64,000 nt of DNA from Sphingomonas sp. (GTDB taxonomy: Bacteria > Pseudomonadota > Alphaproteobacteria > Sphingomonadales > Sphingomonadaceae). The stretch spans positions 1 through 64,000 of the forward strand of contig NZ_QFOB01000001.1 in NCBI RefSeq assembly GCF_003248515.1, read 5' to 3'. The stretch's first letter is position 1; every line of letters begins with the position of its first letter. Shown here piece after piece: positions 19,430 through 27,783 of this stretch. The translations under genes were made by a program, and so were the position numbers. The notes beneath the pieces were generated by a model, which was not told the origin of the DNA, did no database searches, and saw only the letters and a program-made list of their open reading frames with translations.

Positions 19430-21529
19430 ATGCGAATGATGAAGGTGGGTCTGCTGGGTGGTGTGGCGATGCTCGGTGCCGTGCCCGCTCTGGCCGAGGA
19501 TGCGGCGTCGTCGTCCAGCGGCGCCACGACCTCGCCGGATATCGTCATCACCGCTCCGCTCTCCCGTTCGCGAGAGGATGTGATCGCCGGCGTCTCGGTC
19601 CTTTCCGGGACCGAACTGGCTCAGAATCTGAAGCCCACCATCGCCGAGACGCTGGCGCGGACGCCCGGCGTCTCCGCTTCCTCCTTCGGCCCCAGCGCCT
19701 CGCGCCCCATCCTGCGCGGCTTCCAGGGCGATCGCGTCCGCGTGCTCACCGATGGTGTCGGCAGCTTCGATGCCTCCACCGCCAGCGTCGATCACGCCGT
19801 GGTCATCAATCCGCTGCTGGCGGAGCGGATCGAGGTGGTGCGCGGCCCCTCCGCGCTCCTTTATGGATCGGAGGCGATCGGTGGCGTCGTCAACGTCATC
19901 GACACGCGCATTCCGCGCAGTATTCCGGAAGCGGGCTATCGCCTCCAGGCGCAGGGCACCTATGGCAGCGCCGCCAACGAGCGCTCGGGCGGTGTCGCGG
20001 CGGACGTGAAGGCGGCCGACAATCTCGTCCTCCATGTCGACGGCAGCTATCTCAAGACGGGCGACCTGCGCATCGGCGGCTATGCGCTGACTCCCGCCTT
20101 GCGCAACCAGGCACTCGCCACGGCGCGGGCCGGTGGCGATCCGGATGGCGAGATCGATTTCGCCGCCAACGCCGCCGTGAAGGACAAGCTGCCGAATACG
20201 CAGGCCAAGACGTGGGATGTCGGCGTCGGCGCCACGATCATCACCGAAACGGGCAGCCTGGGCTTTTCCTACAGCCATTATGACAGCCTCTATGGCGTGC
20301 CGATCCGCTACGCGACCCAACTGGGCGAGGAGCAGGAGGCGCCGCGCATCGACGTGGCGCAGGACCGGATCGATGCCCGCGCCGAAATCGATACGGGCGG
20401 CAATGTGCTGGAGGCGATCCGCTTCCGCCTCGGCGCGGCGCGCTATCGCCATTACGAGCTGGAAGAAGACAATTCGATCGGCACCGCCTTCTACAATCAG
20501 GGGATGGAAGGCCGGCTGGAACTGGCCCAGGCGCAGCATGGCGCGTGGCGCGGCGTGACGGGCGCGCAATTCCTCTATCGCGATTTCAACGTCGTCGGCG
20601 ACGAGGCCTTCCTGCCCCGCAACCAGACCGACCAGCAGGGCATCTTCACGCTCCAGCAGCTGGATTATGGCAGGTTCAAGATCGAAGCCGGCGGCCGCTA
20701 CGAACATTCGATCGTGGAGGCCAAGGCGCGGCCGGATCAGCCGCAATTCCTTGTCGCCAAGGACAGCTTCGATCTCTTCTCCGGATCGCTCGGCGGATCG
20801 TGGGCTGTCACCGATGGCGTGCGGATCGGCGTGAACCTCTCCCATTCCGAACGCTCGCCTTCGGCCGAGGAGTTGTATGCCAACGGGCCTCATGCCGGCA
20901 CCGAGGCCTATGAGATCGGCGATCCGGGCCTGCGCAAGGAAAAGGCGAACGGCGCGGAGGCCGTGCTCCACGTTCACGGCCATGGCTTCGATCTGGAAGG
21001 CTCGGCCTATTACACCCGCTTCTCCAACTATATCGACGATCTCCCCACCGGCGATCTGGAAGATGGCCTGCCTGTCTACCAAACACGCCAGGGCAAGGCC
21101 CGCTATTATGGCTTCGAGGCGCAGGGTTCGATCGATCTCGCCCGCTTTGGCGACACGACGATCGCGCTGGACGGCCTTGCCGATTATGTGAACGCGCAGA
21201 TCCTGGACGTCGGCCCCGCGCCCCGCATCCCGCCGCTCCGCCTGCTCGGCGGCGTCGAGGCCAAGGGCGGCCGCGTGTTCGGGCGCGCCGAAGTCGAATG
21301 GGCGAACAAGCAGAGCCGCACCGCCGATTTCGAGACCGAGACGAAGGGCTGGACGACCGTCAACGCATCGGTGGGCTTCCACCCGTTCGTCGGCCACGAG
21401 GGCACGAGCATCATCCTTTCGGCGAACAATCTGTTCGATGTGAATGCGCGCCGCGCCGCCTCCTTCCTCAAGGATTATGCGCCGCTGGCGGGCCGCGACA
21501 TCCGGGTGACGGCCCGCTTCCAGCTCTGA
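19430..21529 (+). CDS. znuD: ZnuD-type TonB-dependent zinc receptor
   Basis: Outer-membrane receptor of 699 residues. The signal peptide MRMMKVGLLGGVAMLGAVPA (cleavage after ALA) is followed by TonB-box-like DIVITAPL, a plug domain (RPILRGFQGDRVRVLTDGVG, VVRGPSALLYGSEAIGGVVN) and a barrel ending TARFQL. The ZnuD likeness is clearest in SPSAEELYANGPHAGTEAYE, the acidic/His-containing segment HVHGHGFDLEGSAYY, and NARRAASFLKDYAPLAGRDI. ATG 19430 is preferred to the in-frame ATG at 19394, which lies only 13 bases past the -10 and would spoil the signal peptide. A Zur-like dyad overlaps the promoter. Confidence 0.82.
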   Translation: MRMMKVGLLGGVAMLGAVPALAEDAASSSSGATTSPDIVITAPLSRSREDVIAGVSVLSGTELAQNLKPTIAETLARTPGVSASSFGPSASRPILRGFQGDRVRVLTDGVGSFDASTASVDHAVVINPLLAERIEVVRGPSALLYGSEAIGGVVNVIDTRIPRSIPEAGYRLQAQGTYGSAANERSGGVAADVKAADNLVLHVDGSYLKTGDLRIGGYALTPALRNQALATARAGGDPDGEIDFAANAAVKDKLPNTQAKTWDVGVGATIITETGSLGFSYSHYDSLYGVPIRYATQLGEEQEAPRIDVAQDRIDARAEIDTGGNVLEAIRFRLGAARYRHYELEEDNSIGTAFYNQGMEGRLELAQAQHGAWRGVTGAQFLYRDFNVVGDEAFLPRNQTDQQGIFTLQQLDYGRFKIEAGGRYEHSIVEAKARPDQPQFLVAKDSFDLFSGSLGGSWAVTDGVRIGVNLSHSERSPSAEELYANGPHAGTEAYEIGDPGLRKEKANGAEAVLHVHGHGFDLEGSAYYTRFSNYIDDLPTGDLEDGLPVYQTRQGKARYYGFEAQGSIDLARFGDTTIALDGLADYVNAQILDVGPAPRIPPLRLLGGVEAKGGRVFGRAEVEWANKQSRTADFETETKGWTTVNASVGFHPFVGHEGTSIILSANNLFDVNARRAASFLKDYAPLAGRDIRVTARFQL

Positions 21530-21587
21530 GGGGAGCAGAGGGCGCCGCCGGCCGCGTATCCGCCGGCAGGGCAAGCGGCCCCGGCGG

Positions 21588-23120
21588 CTACGGACGCGGC
21601 TTGGCCAGCTCCGTCTCCAGCCGGCGGGCCGCTTGCTCCGGCGTCGCCTTGCCGGCATCGCGATCAACGAGATAGTTGGCCTGGCGCATCGCCTCCACCC
21701 CGATCGCGCCGATCAGCGGCCGGAGCGCGGCGCGGAAGCGGGCGTCACGCGCCCGCGCGGGGCTCAAGAGCAAAAGCGCGTCGTAGCGCGGCATCGCCGC
21801 CCTGGGATCCGCCAGCACGACGAGGCGATCGGCCGCGATCCGGCCATCGGACGAAAAGGCCGAGATCACATCCGCCTGCCCGCTCGCCAGCGCGCGATAC
21901 ATGAAGGTGGGATTATAGGCCCGCTGCTCGCGAAAGCGCAGGCCATAGGCATCCCGGATCGCCCGCCATTCGGGGCGGTCGAGAAATTCGAGGTCGGCGC
22001 CGAGAGAGAGTGCCGGCGCGCGGACGGCGAGATCCGCGAGGCTTGCGATCCCGGCTCCGGGCCGCATCGCCAGCGCATAGGCATTTTCGAAGCCGAGCGG
22101 CCCGAGAATGGCGGTCTTCGGCCCCTCCGCCATCCAGCGCGCCATCTCGGCGAGCATGCGATCGCGCGGGATCATGTCGGTGCGCGCCATCGCGCCCGTC
22201 CACAGCGTGCCCGCATAATCGACATAGACGTCGACATCGCCCTGCTCCAGCGCGCGGAAGGCCACGGCCGAGCCCAGCCCTTCGCGATAGGAGACGCGAT
22301 AGCCCGCCGCCTCCAGCCGCGCGCCGATCAGCCGGGCGAGGATGAACTGTTCCGAGAAATTCTTGGCGCCGACGATCACCGTTCGCTCGCGCGGCGCGAA
22401 GGCCGGCGCCAGCGCCGCGGCAAAACCGATCAGCAGCAGCGCCACGCCCAGAAACAGGGGCGCGCGCCGCCGCCGGGAGAGCCCATGCTCGATCAGAGCG
22501 AGGATTCCGTCCGCCGCGATGGCGAGCCCCGCGGCACCCAGGCAGCCCGCCAGCACCAGCGACCAGTTTTCGGTCTGAAGCCCGGAGAAGATCGGATTGC
22601 CCAGGCTGGGATAGCCGACGGTGGTGGAAAGCGTGGCGGCGCCGATCGTCCAGACGGCGGCCGTGCGGATGCCCGCCATCGCCACGGGTGCCGCCAGCGG
22701 CAGCTCGACGAGGTGCAGCTTCTGGCCAGGGGTCATGCCCACGCCATCGGCCGCCTGCAAAACGGCGGGGTCGATGCCGCCGAGCCCCGCCACCACGTTG
22801 CGCAGGATCGGCAGCAGGGCATAGAGCGCCAGCGCCAGCAGGGCAGGCAGGAAGCCCAGCGCCGGTATCCGCCCGCCCGCGAACGACGAAAGCCATAACA
22901 GGACGGGATAGAACAGCGCGAGCAGAGCGAGGCCGGGAATCGTCTGGATCAGGCCCGCCGCCGCCAGGATCGCGCCGCCGATGCGCGGCCGGCGTGCCGC
23001 GAACAGGCCCAGCGGAAGCCCGATCAGCAGCGCCAGCAGCATCGCCGCACCCGCCAGCAGCACATGGCTGGCGATGAGCGGCGGAAGCTGGCCGATCGCG
23101 GCGATCATCGCCACGCCCAT
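21588..23120 (-). CDS. Osmoprotectant-type ABC permease fused to substrate-binding domain
   Basis: 510-residue fusion. Residues 1 to about 215 form an OpuB/ProW-like permease with multiple membrane segments and the ATPase-contact EAA-like region (ILRNVVAGLGGIDPAVLQAA, VELPLAAPVAMAGIRTAAVW). After a further membrane helix comes an OpuAC/OpuBC-type binding domain (VIVGAKNFSEQFILARLIGA ... GDVDVYVDYAGTLWTG ... RAYNPTFMYRALASGQADVI). Family substrates are glycine betaine, choline or related quaternary amines; aromatic-cage residues cannot be assigned by eye. The start at 23120 lies 16 bases after the ATPase stop; an internal ATG at 23108 is an alternative. Partner of the ATPase encoded just upstream. 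Confidence 0.87.
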   Translation of the reverse strand: MGVAMIAAIGQLPPLIASHVLLAGAAMLLALLIGLPLGLFAARRPRIGGAILAAAGLIQTIPGLALLALFYPVLLWLSSFAGGRIPALGFLPALLALALYALLPILRNVVAGLGGIDPAVLQAADGVGMTPGQKLHLVELPLAAPVAMAGIRTAAVWTIGAATLSTTVGYPSLGNPIFSGLQTENWSLVLAGCLGAAGLAIAADGILALIEHGLSRRRRAPLFLGVALLLIGFAAALAPAFAPRERTVIVGAKNFSEQFILARLIGARLEAAGYRVSYREGLGSAVAFRALEQGDVDVYVDYAGTLWTGAMARTDMIPRDRMLAEMARWMAEGPKTAILGPLGFENAYALAMRPGAGIASLADLAVRAPALSLGADLEFLDRPEWRAIRDAYGLRFREQRAYNPTFMYRALASGQADVISAFSSDGRIAADRLVVLADPRAAMPRYDALLLLSPARARDARFRAALRPLIGAIGVEAMRQANYLVDRDAGKATPEQAARRLETELAKPRP

Positions 23121-23136
23121 CCCCGAAAGGCCGCCC

Positions 23137-23895
23137 TCACCCGCCGATCGCCCGCAGCCGATCGGCCTGCGCCTTGGGCACGGCCACCAGGGCGGCCGCC
23201 GCCTCCCCCGCCTCGCCCGCCAGCATTTCGCGCGGGGTGGCATCGCCGGCGATCCGCCCGACCGCCATCACCACCACCCGATCCGCCAGCAGCAGCGCCT
23301 CGGCCATGTCGTGCGTGACGAGGATGGTGGTCAGCCCGATCCGGTCGTGCAGGTCGCGCACCGTGCGCCCCAGCCGATCGCGCGTCACCGGATCCAGCGC
23401 GCCGAAAGGCTCGTCCATCAGCAGCAGCCTTGCGCCACCGGCCAGCGCGCGCGCAATGCCGACGCGCGCCTGCTCGCCACCGGAAAGCTGCGCCGGCCTG
23501 CGCGAGGCATAGGTGGCGGGCAGGTCCACCCGCTCTAGCGCCGCCGCCACATCCACCCGGCTTCCCCCCGCCAGCCGCGCGGGCAGCGCGATATTCTCGG
23601 CGACATCCATGTGCGGAAACAGCCCGACATTCTGGAAGCTGTAGCCCGTCGCGCGCCTCAGCCCGACCGGATCGAGCGCGGCGATATCCACGCCGTCACG
23701 CAGCACGCGCCCCGCATCCGGCGTCTCCAGCCGGTTCGCCATGCGCAGCAACGTGGATTTGCCGGAGCCGGACGCCCCGACCAGCGCGACGAACGATCCC
23801 GCCGCGATCGAAAGGTTAACATCGTCGATCGCCGCCTGCCCGCCATGGACGCGGCGCACCCCCTCGTAGGAAAGCGCTGGCGCGCCTTCAGCCAA
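23137..23895 (-). CDS. Osmoprotectant-type ABC transporter ATPase
   Basis: ATP-hydrolysing subunit for the adjacent permease/binding-protein fusion. Shows Walker [11 protein letters not shown]-loop [12 protein letters not shown], signature [16 protein letters not shown], Walker [14 protein letters not shown] and switch His THDMAEAL. The start is uncertain: a TTG at 23895 ([13 protein letters not shown]) overlaps the stop region of the pterin dehydratase gene and gives 252 residues. An ATG at 23955 would add 20 unlike residues and overlap that gene by 68 bases. No CBS domain is present, unlike some OpuBA relatives. Confidence 0.85.
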   Translation of the reverse strand: MAEGAPALSYEGVRRVHGGQAAIDDVNLSIAAGSFVALVGASGSGKSTLLRMANRLETPDAGRVLRDGVDIAALDPVGLRRATGYSFQNVGLFPHMDVAENIALPARLAGGSRVDVAAALERVDLPATYASRRPAQLSGGEQARVGIARALAGGARLLLMDEPFGALDPVTRDRLGRTVRDLHDRIGLTTILVTHDMAEALLLADRVVVMAVGRIAGDATPREMLAGEAGEAAAALVAVPKAQADRLRAIGG

Positions 23896-24181
23896 GGAGC
23901 GCGTCGATTTCGGCGGCGAGCGCCACGTCGCGTTGGGAAAGGCCCCCGGCATCATGCGTGGTGAGGAGTATCTCTACCCGGTTCCACACGTTCGACCATT
24001 CGGGATGATGATCGGCCCGCTCCGCGAGCAGCGCCACCTTCGCCATGAAGCCGAAGGCCGCGACGAAATCGGTGAAGACGAAGCGGCGGCGGATCCCGTC
24101 ACGCTCCGCATCCAGGGTCCATTCGGGCAGGTCCCCGAGGGCGACGGCCCGTTCGGCCTCGTTCAGGCGCCTGATCGTCAT
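23888..24181 (-). CDS. phhB: 4a-hydroxytetrahydrobiopterin dehydratase
   Basis: 97-residue PCD/DCoH enzyme that dehydrates pterin-4a-carbinolamine formed by aromatic amino acid hydroxylases. The signature [20 protein letters not shown] followed by [11 protein letters not shown] contains the conserved His-His-Pro-Glu-Trp motif. Start ATG at 24181 ([13 protein letters not shown]). No phenylalanine hydroxylase gene lies in the window. It heads a run with the ABC transporter genes, overlapping the likely TTG start of the ATPase, and is divergent from the zincin gene. Confidence 0.92.
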   Translation of the reverse strand: MTIRRLNEAERAVALGDLPEWTLDAERDGIRRRFVFTDFVAAFGFMAKVALLAERADHHPEWSNVWNRVEILLTTHDAGGLSQRDVALAAEIDALLG

Positions 24182-24252
24182 GCCACTCTCTCCCGCTGGC
24201 GCACCCGGCGCCGCTTGCCTATGTCGCGCAGATGACGAGCCGAGGTCAAACC

Positions 24253-24648
24253 ATGGCGCCCGATGCCGCCGCGATCGAACGGATCGCGCGCGAGGCGATC
24301 GATCGCCTGCCCGCCGCCTTTCGCGCGCATCTCGGCAATGTCGTGCTCCGGATCGAGGAATTCGCCGACGACGAGACTCTGGACGCGCTCGGGCTGGAGG
24401 ATCCCTTCCAGCTTTCGGGGCTCTATTCCGGGCGGCCGATCGGCACCAAGTCGATCGACGACAGCGGCACGCTCCCGGATATGATCCATCTCTATCGCCG
24501 CCCACTCCTCGACGAATGGGCCGAAGGCGGGGAGACGCTGGAAACGCTGGTCGCCCATGTCATGATCCACGAGATCGGCCATCATTTCGGCCTGTCGGAC
24601 GATCAGATGCACGCGCTGGAGCAAGAGGCGGGGTCCGCGCCCGAATGA
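24253..24648 (+). CDS. Zincin-like metallopeptidase family protein
   Basis: 131-residue protein with the zinc-binding signature [12 protein letters not shown] (HExxHxxGxxD) in the C-terminal third, as in the small bacterial minimal-metallopeptidase family once called DUF1025. Substrate unknown. ATG 24253 follows GAGG at a proper distance; an in-frame ATG at 24232 is possible. Its stop overlaps the ccmA start (ATGA), so it is coupled to the cytochrome c maturation genes, a link whose meaning is not known. Confidence 0.88.
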   Translation: MAPDAAAIERIAREAIDRLPAAFRAHLGNVVLRIEEFADDETLDALGLEDPFQLSGLYSGRPIGTKSIDDSGTLPDMIHLYRRPLLDEWAEGGETLETLVAHVMIHEIGHHFGLSDDQMHALEQEAGSAPE

Positions 24649-25247
24649 GCGTGCGCCCCTCCGCCACGTCTCTCGCAAAGCCCCGTCTGGCATTGCGCGA
24701 TATCGCCTGCCTGCGCGGAGACAGGCTGTTGTTCGAAGGGCTCGGCTTCGCGCTCGGCCCGGGGGAATCCCTGCTCGTCGCCGGGCCGAACGGGGCGGGC
24801 AAATCCAGCCTGCTGCGGCTGATCGCCGGCCTGCTGGCGCCGGCGGCGGGCCGGATCGAGCGCGAGGGGCGGATCGCTCTGGCCGCCGAGGCGCCCGCGC
24901 TGGACATGGAACGCCCGCTGCGCGCCGCCCTCGCCTTCTGGGCACGAATTGACGGGGCGGAAAGCGAGGCGCTGGATGGCGCGCTCGCGGCGATGGATCT
25001 CGCGCCGCTGGAGGACGTGCCGGTCGCCATGCTTTCCACCGGGCAGCGCAAGCGCGCCGTGCTGGCCCGCACGATCGCGAGCGGGGCGGACATCTGGCTG
25101 CTGGACGAGCCGGGCAACGGGCTGGACGCCGCCGCGCTGGACCGGCTCGGCCGGGCGATGGCGATCCACCTCGATCAGGGCGGAATCGTCGTCGCCGCCA
25201 GCCACCAGCCGATCGGCCTTTCGCCCACGCGCGAGATCCGGCTGTGA
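24645..25247 (+). CDS. ccmA: Heme exporter ATPase CcmA
   Basis: 200-residue ABC ATPase of the CcmABCD complex, which releases holo-CcmE for haem attachment to c-type cytochromes. Walker A GPNGAGKSS, signature-like LSTGQRKRAVLARTIAS, and Walker B IWLLDEPGNGLD are all present. Its length matches the family. Start ATG overlaps the zincin stop; its stop overlaps the ccmB GTG start (GTGA). Confidence 0.93.
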   Translation: MSVRPSATSLAKPRLALRDIACLRGDRLLFEGLGFALGPGESLLVAGPNGAGKSSLLRLIAGLLAPAAGRIEREGRIALAAEAPALDMERPLRAALAFWARIDGAESEALDGALAAMDLAPLEDVPVAMLSTGQRKRAVLARTIASGADIWLLDEPGNGLDAAALDRLGRAMAIHLDQGGIVVAASHQPIGLSPTREIRL

Positions 25248-25891
25248 AGGCGCTGGTCGCGATCGGCGCGCGCGATCTGCGCCTCGCCTGGGCGCAGGGC
25301 GGCGCGGCATTGCCGCTGCTCTTCTATCTGCTGGTGGCGACGTTGCTGCCTTTCGCGATCGGCCCGGACAAGGCGCTGCTCGCGCGGATCGGCGGCGGCC
25401 TGCTGTGGACGGCGGCTCTGCTCGCCGCGCTCCTGCCGGTGGAGCGGCTGGTCGCGCCCGATCTTGCCTCGGGCACGATCGATCAGTTCGTCGCGCGCGG
25501 GATCAGCGAGGAGGCGATCGGCGTGGCGAAGCTCGTCGCGCACTGGCTGTCCTTCGGGCCTCCGCTGATGGTGGCAACGCTGCCGGCGGCGGCCCTGCTG
25601 GGGCTGGATGGCGCGATGGTGCTGCGGCTGGAGGCGGGGCTGGCGCTCGGCACGCCCGGCCTCGCCGCGCTGGCGCTGGCGACGGCGGCGCTCACGGCGG
25701 GATTGCGCGGTGCGGGCGCGCTCGCCGGCATCGTCATGCTGCCGCTGGCCATTCCGCTGCTGATCTTCGGGGCGGGCGCGCTGGGCGAGGGCGGAGCGGG
25801 CGCCACCAAATTGCTGGCCGCGACATGCCTGCTGCTCGTCGCCGGTGCGCCCTTCGTTACGGGCGCGGCCCTGAAGGCGGGCCGCAGCTAG
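25244..25891 (+). CDS. ccmB: Heme exporter membrane protein CcmB
   Basis: 215-residue inner-membrane partner of CcmA with six hydrophobic segments. The cytoplasmic loop RLVAPDLASGTIDQFVARGI is the conserved CcmB signature. GTG start at 25244 overlaps the ccmA stop. No ccmC follows; the next gene is on the other strand, so the rest of the maturation system is encoded elsewhere. Confidence 0.93.
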   Translation: MKALVAIGARDLRLAWAQGGAALPLLFYLLVATLLPFAIGPDKALLARIGGGLLWTAALLAALLPVERLVAPDLASGTIDQFVARGISEEAIGVAKLVAHWLSFGPPLMVATLPAAALLGLDGAMVLRLEAGLALGTPGLAALALATAALTAGLRGAGALAGIVMLPLAIPLLIFGAGALGEGGAGATKLLAATCLLLVAGAPFVTGAALKAGRS

Positions 25892-25968
25892 GACGATTTC
25901 GAGGCGGGAGGAATCGCCTGCCGGCCCGCACAGCGCGGCAAGGCGAGCCCCGGAATTCGCCGATCCGG

Positions 25969-26013
25969 AAAAAATCGGGGCGGGAAGGCCGCTGGATAAC
26001 CATCCCGCCCCGA
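25969..26013 (-). terminator. Rho-independent terminator of the PEPxxWA-CTERM gene
   Basis: On the minus strand, TCGGGGCGGGA and TCCCGCCCCGA (26013-26003 and 25985-25975) form a perfect 11-bp stem with a 17-base loop, followed by TTTTTT (25974-25969). It starts 16 bases after the stop codon at 26029. Confidence 0.85.
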
Positions 26014-26028
26014 AGGACCCTCCTGCGA

Positions 26029-26784
26029 TCAGGCGGGGGGGAGGGTTAACCGGATGGGTACGAGCCTCTCGCGCCGGCGCATCGCCCCACCGAGGAGGCC
26101 AAAGCCCGCGACCATCATCGCCCAGCTCGCCGGCTCGGGCACGGCCGAGGCGAGATCGAAATGCCCGACGAGCGTGGCCGTCGTGCTCTGCTCCTCCTGC
26201 GCGATGAAGCTCGATCGGGGGACGGCGTTTCGATCGAGGAAGCCATCCAGATAGAGGGTCAGGGTCTGGCCGCCGAGTTCGAACGTCTGCGATGCCGCGC
26301 CGGTGATGATGCTGATCTGATCGGAACAGGCGATCTGCGAATAATAAGGGCAACCCTGAAGCGGCCCGCTATTCGGCGTTTCGTCGACGTTGATGGTGAA
26401 GACGAACGGCCCCGCCGCCAGCGGCGATCCGTCTATTCCCAGCAGGGCCGAAATGCCGAGATCGACCGACGTGACCTGCGTGCCGGCCGAGATTACATTG
26501 TTGAAATAGGTGAGCGTGCCGAGCGTGAACTGCGCGCCCTGACTGATCGTCTGCGCCGGGGCCGTGGCGAAGCGCAGGCCGGACTTGGCGGAAATGGGGC
26601 CGGAATCGCCCCAGCGGATCTGCTCCGCCCCGGCAAGACCGTCCGTGTCGAGCAGGACGACGTCGGACGCACCGGGGCCTATCGCATCGGTAAAATTGGC
26701 CGCGCCATACTGGAGCGTGGTGGCGGCGCCTGCCGGCGTCACCGCCAGCAGGGCCACGAAACTGGAAAGCAACAGACGCCGCAT
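26029..26784 (-). CDS. PEPxxWA-CTERM sorting-domain protein
   Basis: 251-residue exported protein of unknown function. Signal peptide MRRLLLSSFVALLAVTPAGA; a beta-rich middle (LQYGAANFTDAIGPGASDVV ...) with a cysteine pair; and a C-terminal sorting tail VPEPASWAMMVAGFGLLGGA followed by MRRRER, i.e. PEPxxWA motif, membrane segment and basic cluster. Such tails are recognised by exosortase, and the protein usually ends on the surface or in the extracellular matrix. No exosortase gene is in the window. The ATG at 26784 follows GGGGAG; a tail of 12 residues after the basic cluster is unusual. Confidence 0.88.
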   Translation of the reverse strand: MRRLLLSSFVALLAVTPAGAATTLQYGAANFTDAIGPGASDVVLLDTDGLAGAEQIRWGDSGPISAKSGLRFATAPAQTISQGAQFTLGTLTYFNNVISAGTQVTSVDLGISALLGIDGSPLAAGPFVFTINVDETPNSGPLQGCPYYSQIACSDQISIITGAASQTFELGGQTLTLYLDGFLDRNAVPRSSFIAQEEQSTTATLVGHFDLASAVPEPASWAMMVAGFGLLGGAMRRRERLVPIRLTLPPA

Positions 26785-26916
26785 ACGGAACTCCCCACAA
26801 CAATGGCCGATACATCCGGCCAAGTCGGGAGCAGCCCGCAGTCGTTCCGCCCCCGGAAGAGGGTTAAGGCAGGCTTAAGGATTGACAAAAAGGGCTTTTG
26901 GACTGGCTTTGGCCTG

Positions 26917-27783
26917 TTATCGGCTCCACCGTGCAAAAATCGCGGTGGGCAGAAGAAGGCCGCGCGCTTCCTCGCGTACCGCCATCTCGCCGACCTCCAC
27001 CTTGCCGCCAAGATCGCCCAGCGCCTGCTCCAGCAACGTGCCGATGGCGAGCGCGGACATGCGCACCGCATAGACCGTAAGCACCAGAAACCGGGAATTT
27101 TCGTCGAGCAGCTGGCGGCAGTGCGCGATCAGGCCCGGCAGATGCTCCTCGAGCCGCCACACCTCGCCATCCGGCCCGCGCCCGAATTTGGGCGGATCCA
27201 GCATGATGCCGTCATAGCGCCGCCCGCGCCGCACCTCGCGCGCGGCGAATTTCACCGCATCGTCCACCATCCAGCGGATCGGCCGATCCGCCATGTCGGA
27301 CAGAAAGGCGTTGGCCTTGCCCGCTTCCACCGATTTCTTCGATGCATCGACGTGGGTGACGCGCGCGCCCTTCGCGGCAAGCGCGAGGCTACCGACACCG
27401 GTATAGCCGAAGAGGTTGAGCATCTCGCTTCCCTCGTCGGTCCGCTCGCGCATCCATTCCCATTGGGGCGCCATGTCGGGGAAGAAGGCGAGATGGCGGA
27501 AGGGCGTATTCTGGGCGAGGAAGCGCACCTCCTCCCAGCGCACATGCCAGCCGCCACGCGGCACATCGCGCGAGAGATGCCATTTGCCACCACCCTCATC
27601 GTCGGAAGCGGCGATGAAATCGCCGTCCGCCTCCCAGCTCATCGAGGCTGGCGCCCACATCGCCTGCGGCTCGGGCCGGATGAAGCGGAAGCGGCCATAG
27701 CGCTCCAGCTTCCGGCCATGGCCCGAATCGACGAGGCCATAATCGGCCCAGGGTTCGGTCACGAGAGTGAGGAGATCGTTCAC
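26917..27783 (-). CDS. Class I SAM-dependent methyltransferase, RlmI/RlmK-like
   Basis: 288-residue enzyme of the COG1092 group whose best known members methylate cytosine or guanine of 23S rRNA. AdoMet-binding motif LNLFGYTGVGSLALAAKGA, acidic loop VTHVDASKKSVE, and the catalytic-region motif IMLDPPKFGRGPDGEVW. It lacks the N-terminal PUA domain of RlmI, so it is a short form and its substrate is uncertain. GTG start at 27783 overlaps the stop of the M16 peptidase gene (GTGA). Confidence 0.87.
   Translation of the reverse strand: MNDLLTLVTEPWADYGLVDSGHGRKLERYGRFRFIRPEPQAMWAPASMSWEADGDFIAASDDEGGGKWHLSRDVPRGGWHVRWEEVRFLAQNTPFRHLAFFPDMAPQWEWMRERTDEGSEMLNLFGYTGVGSLALAAKGARVTHVDASKKSVEAGKANAFLSDMADRPIRWMVDDAVKFAAREVRRGRRYDGIMLDPPKFGRGPDGEVWRLEEHLPGLIAHCRQLLDENSRFLVLTVYAVRMSALAIGTLLEQALGDLGGKVEVGEMAVREEARGLLLPTAIFARWSR

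Noticed and set aside
26882..26910. TTGACA on the plus strand at 26882 as a promoter
   Set aside because: No acceptable -10 at 16-18 bases, and it would transcribe antisense to the methyltransferase gene.
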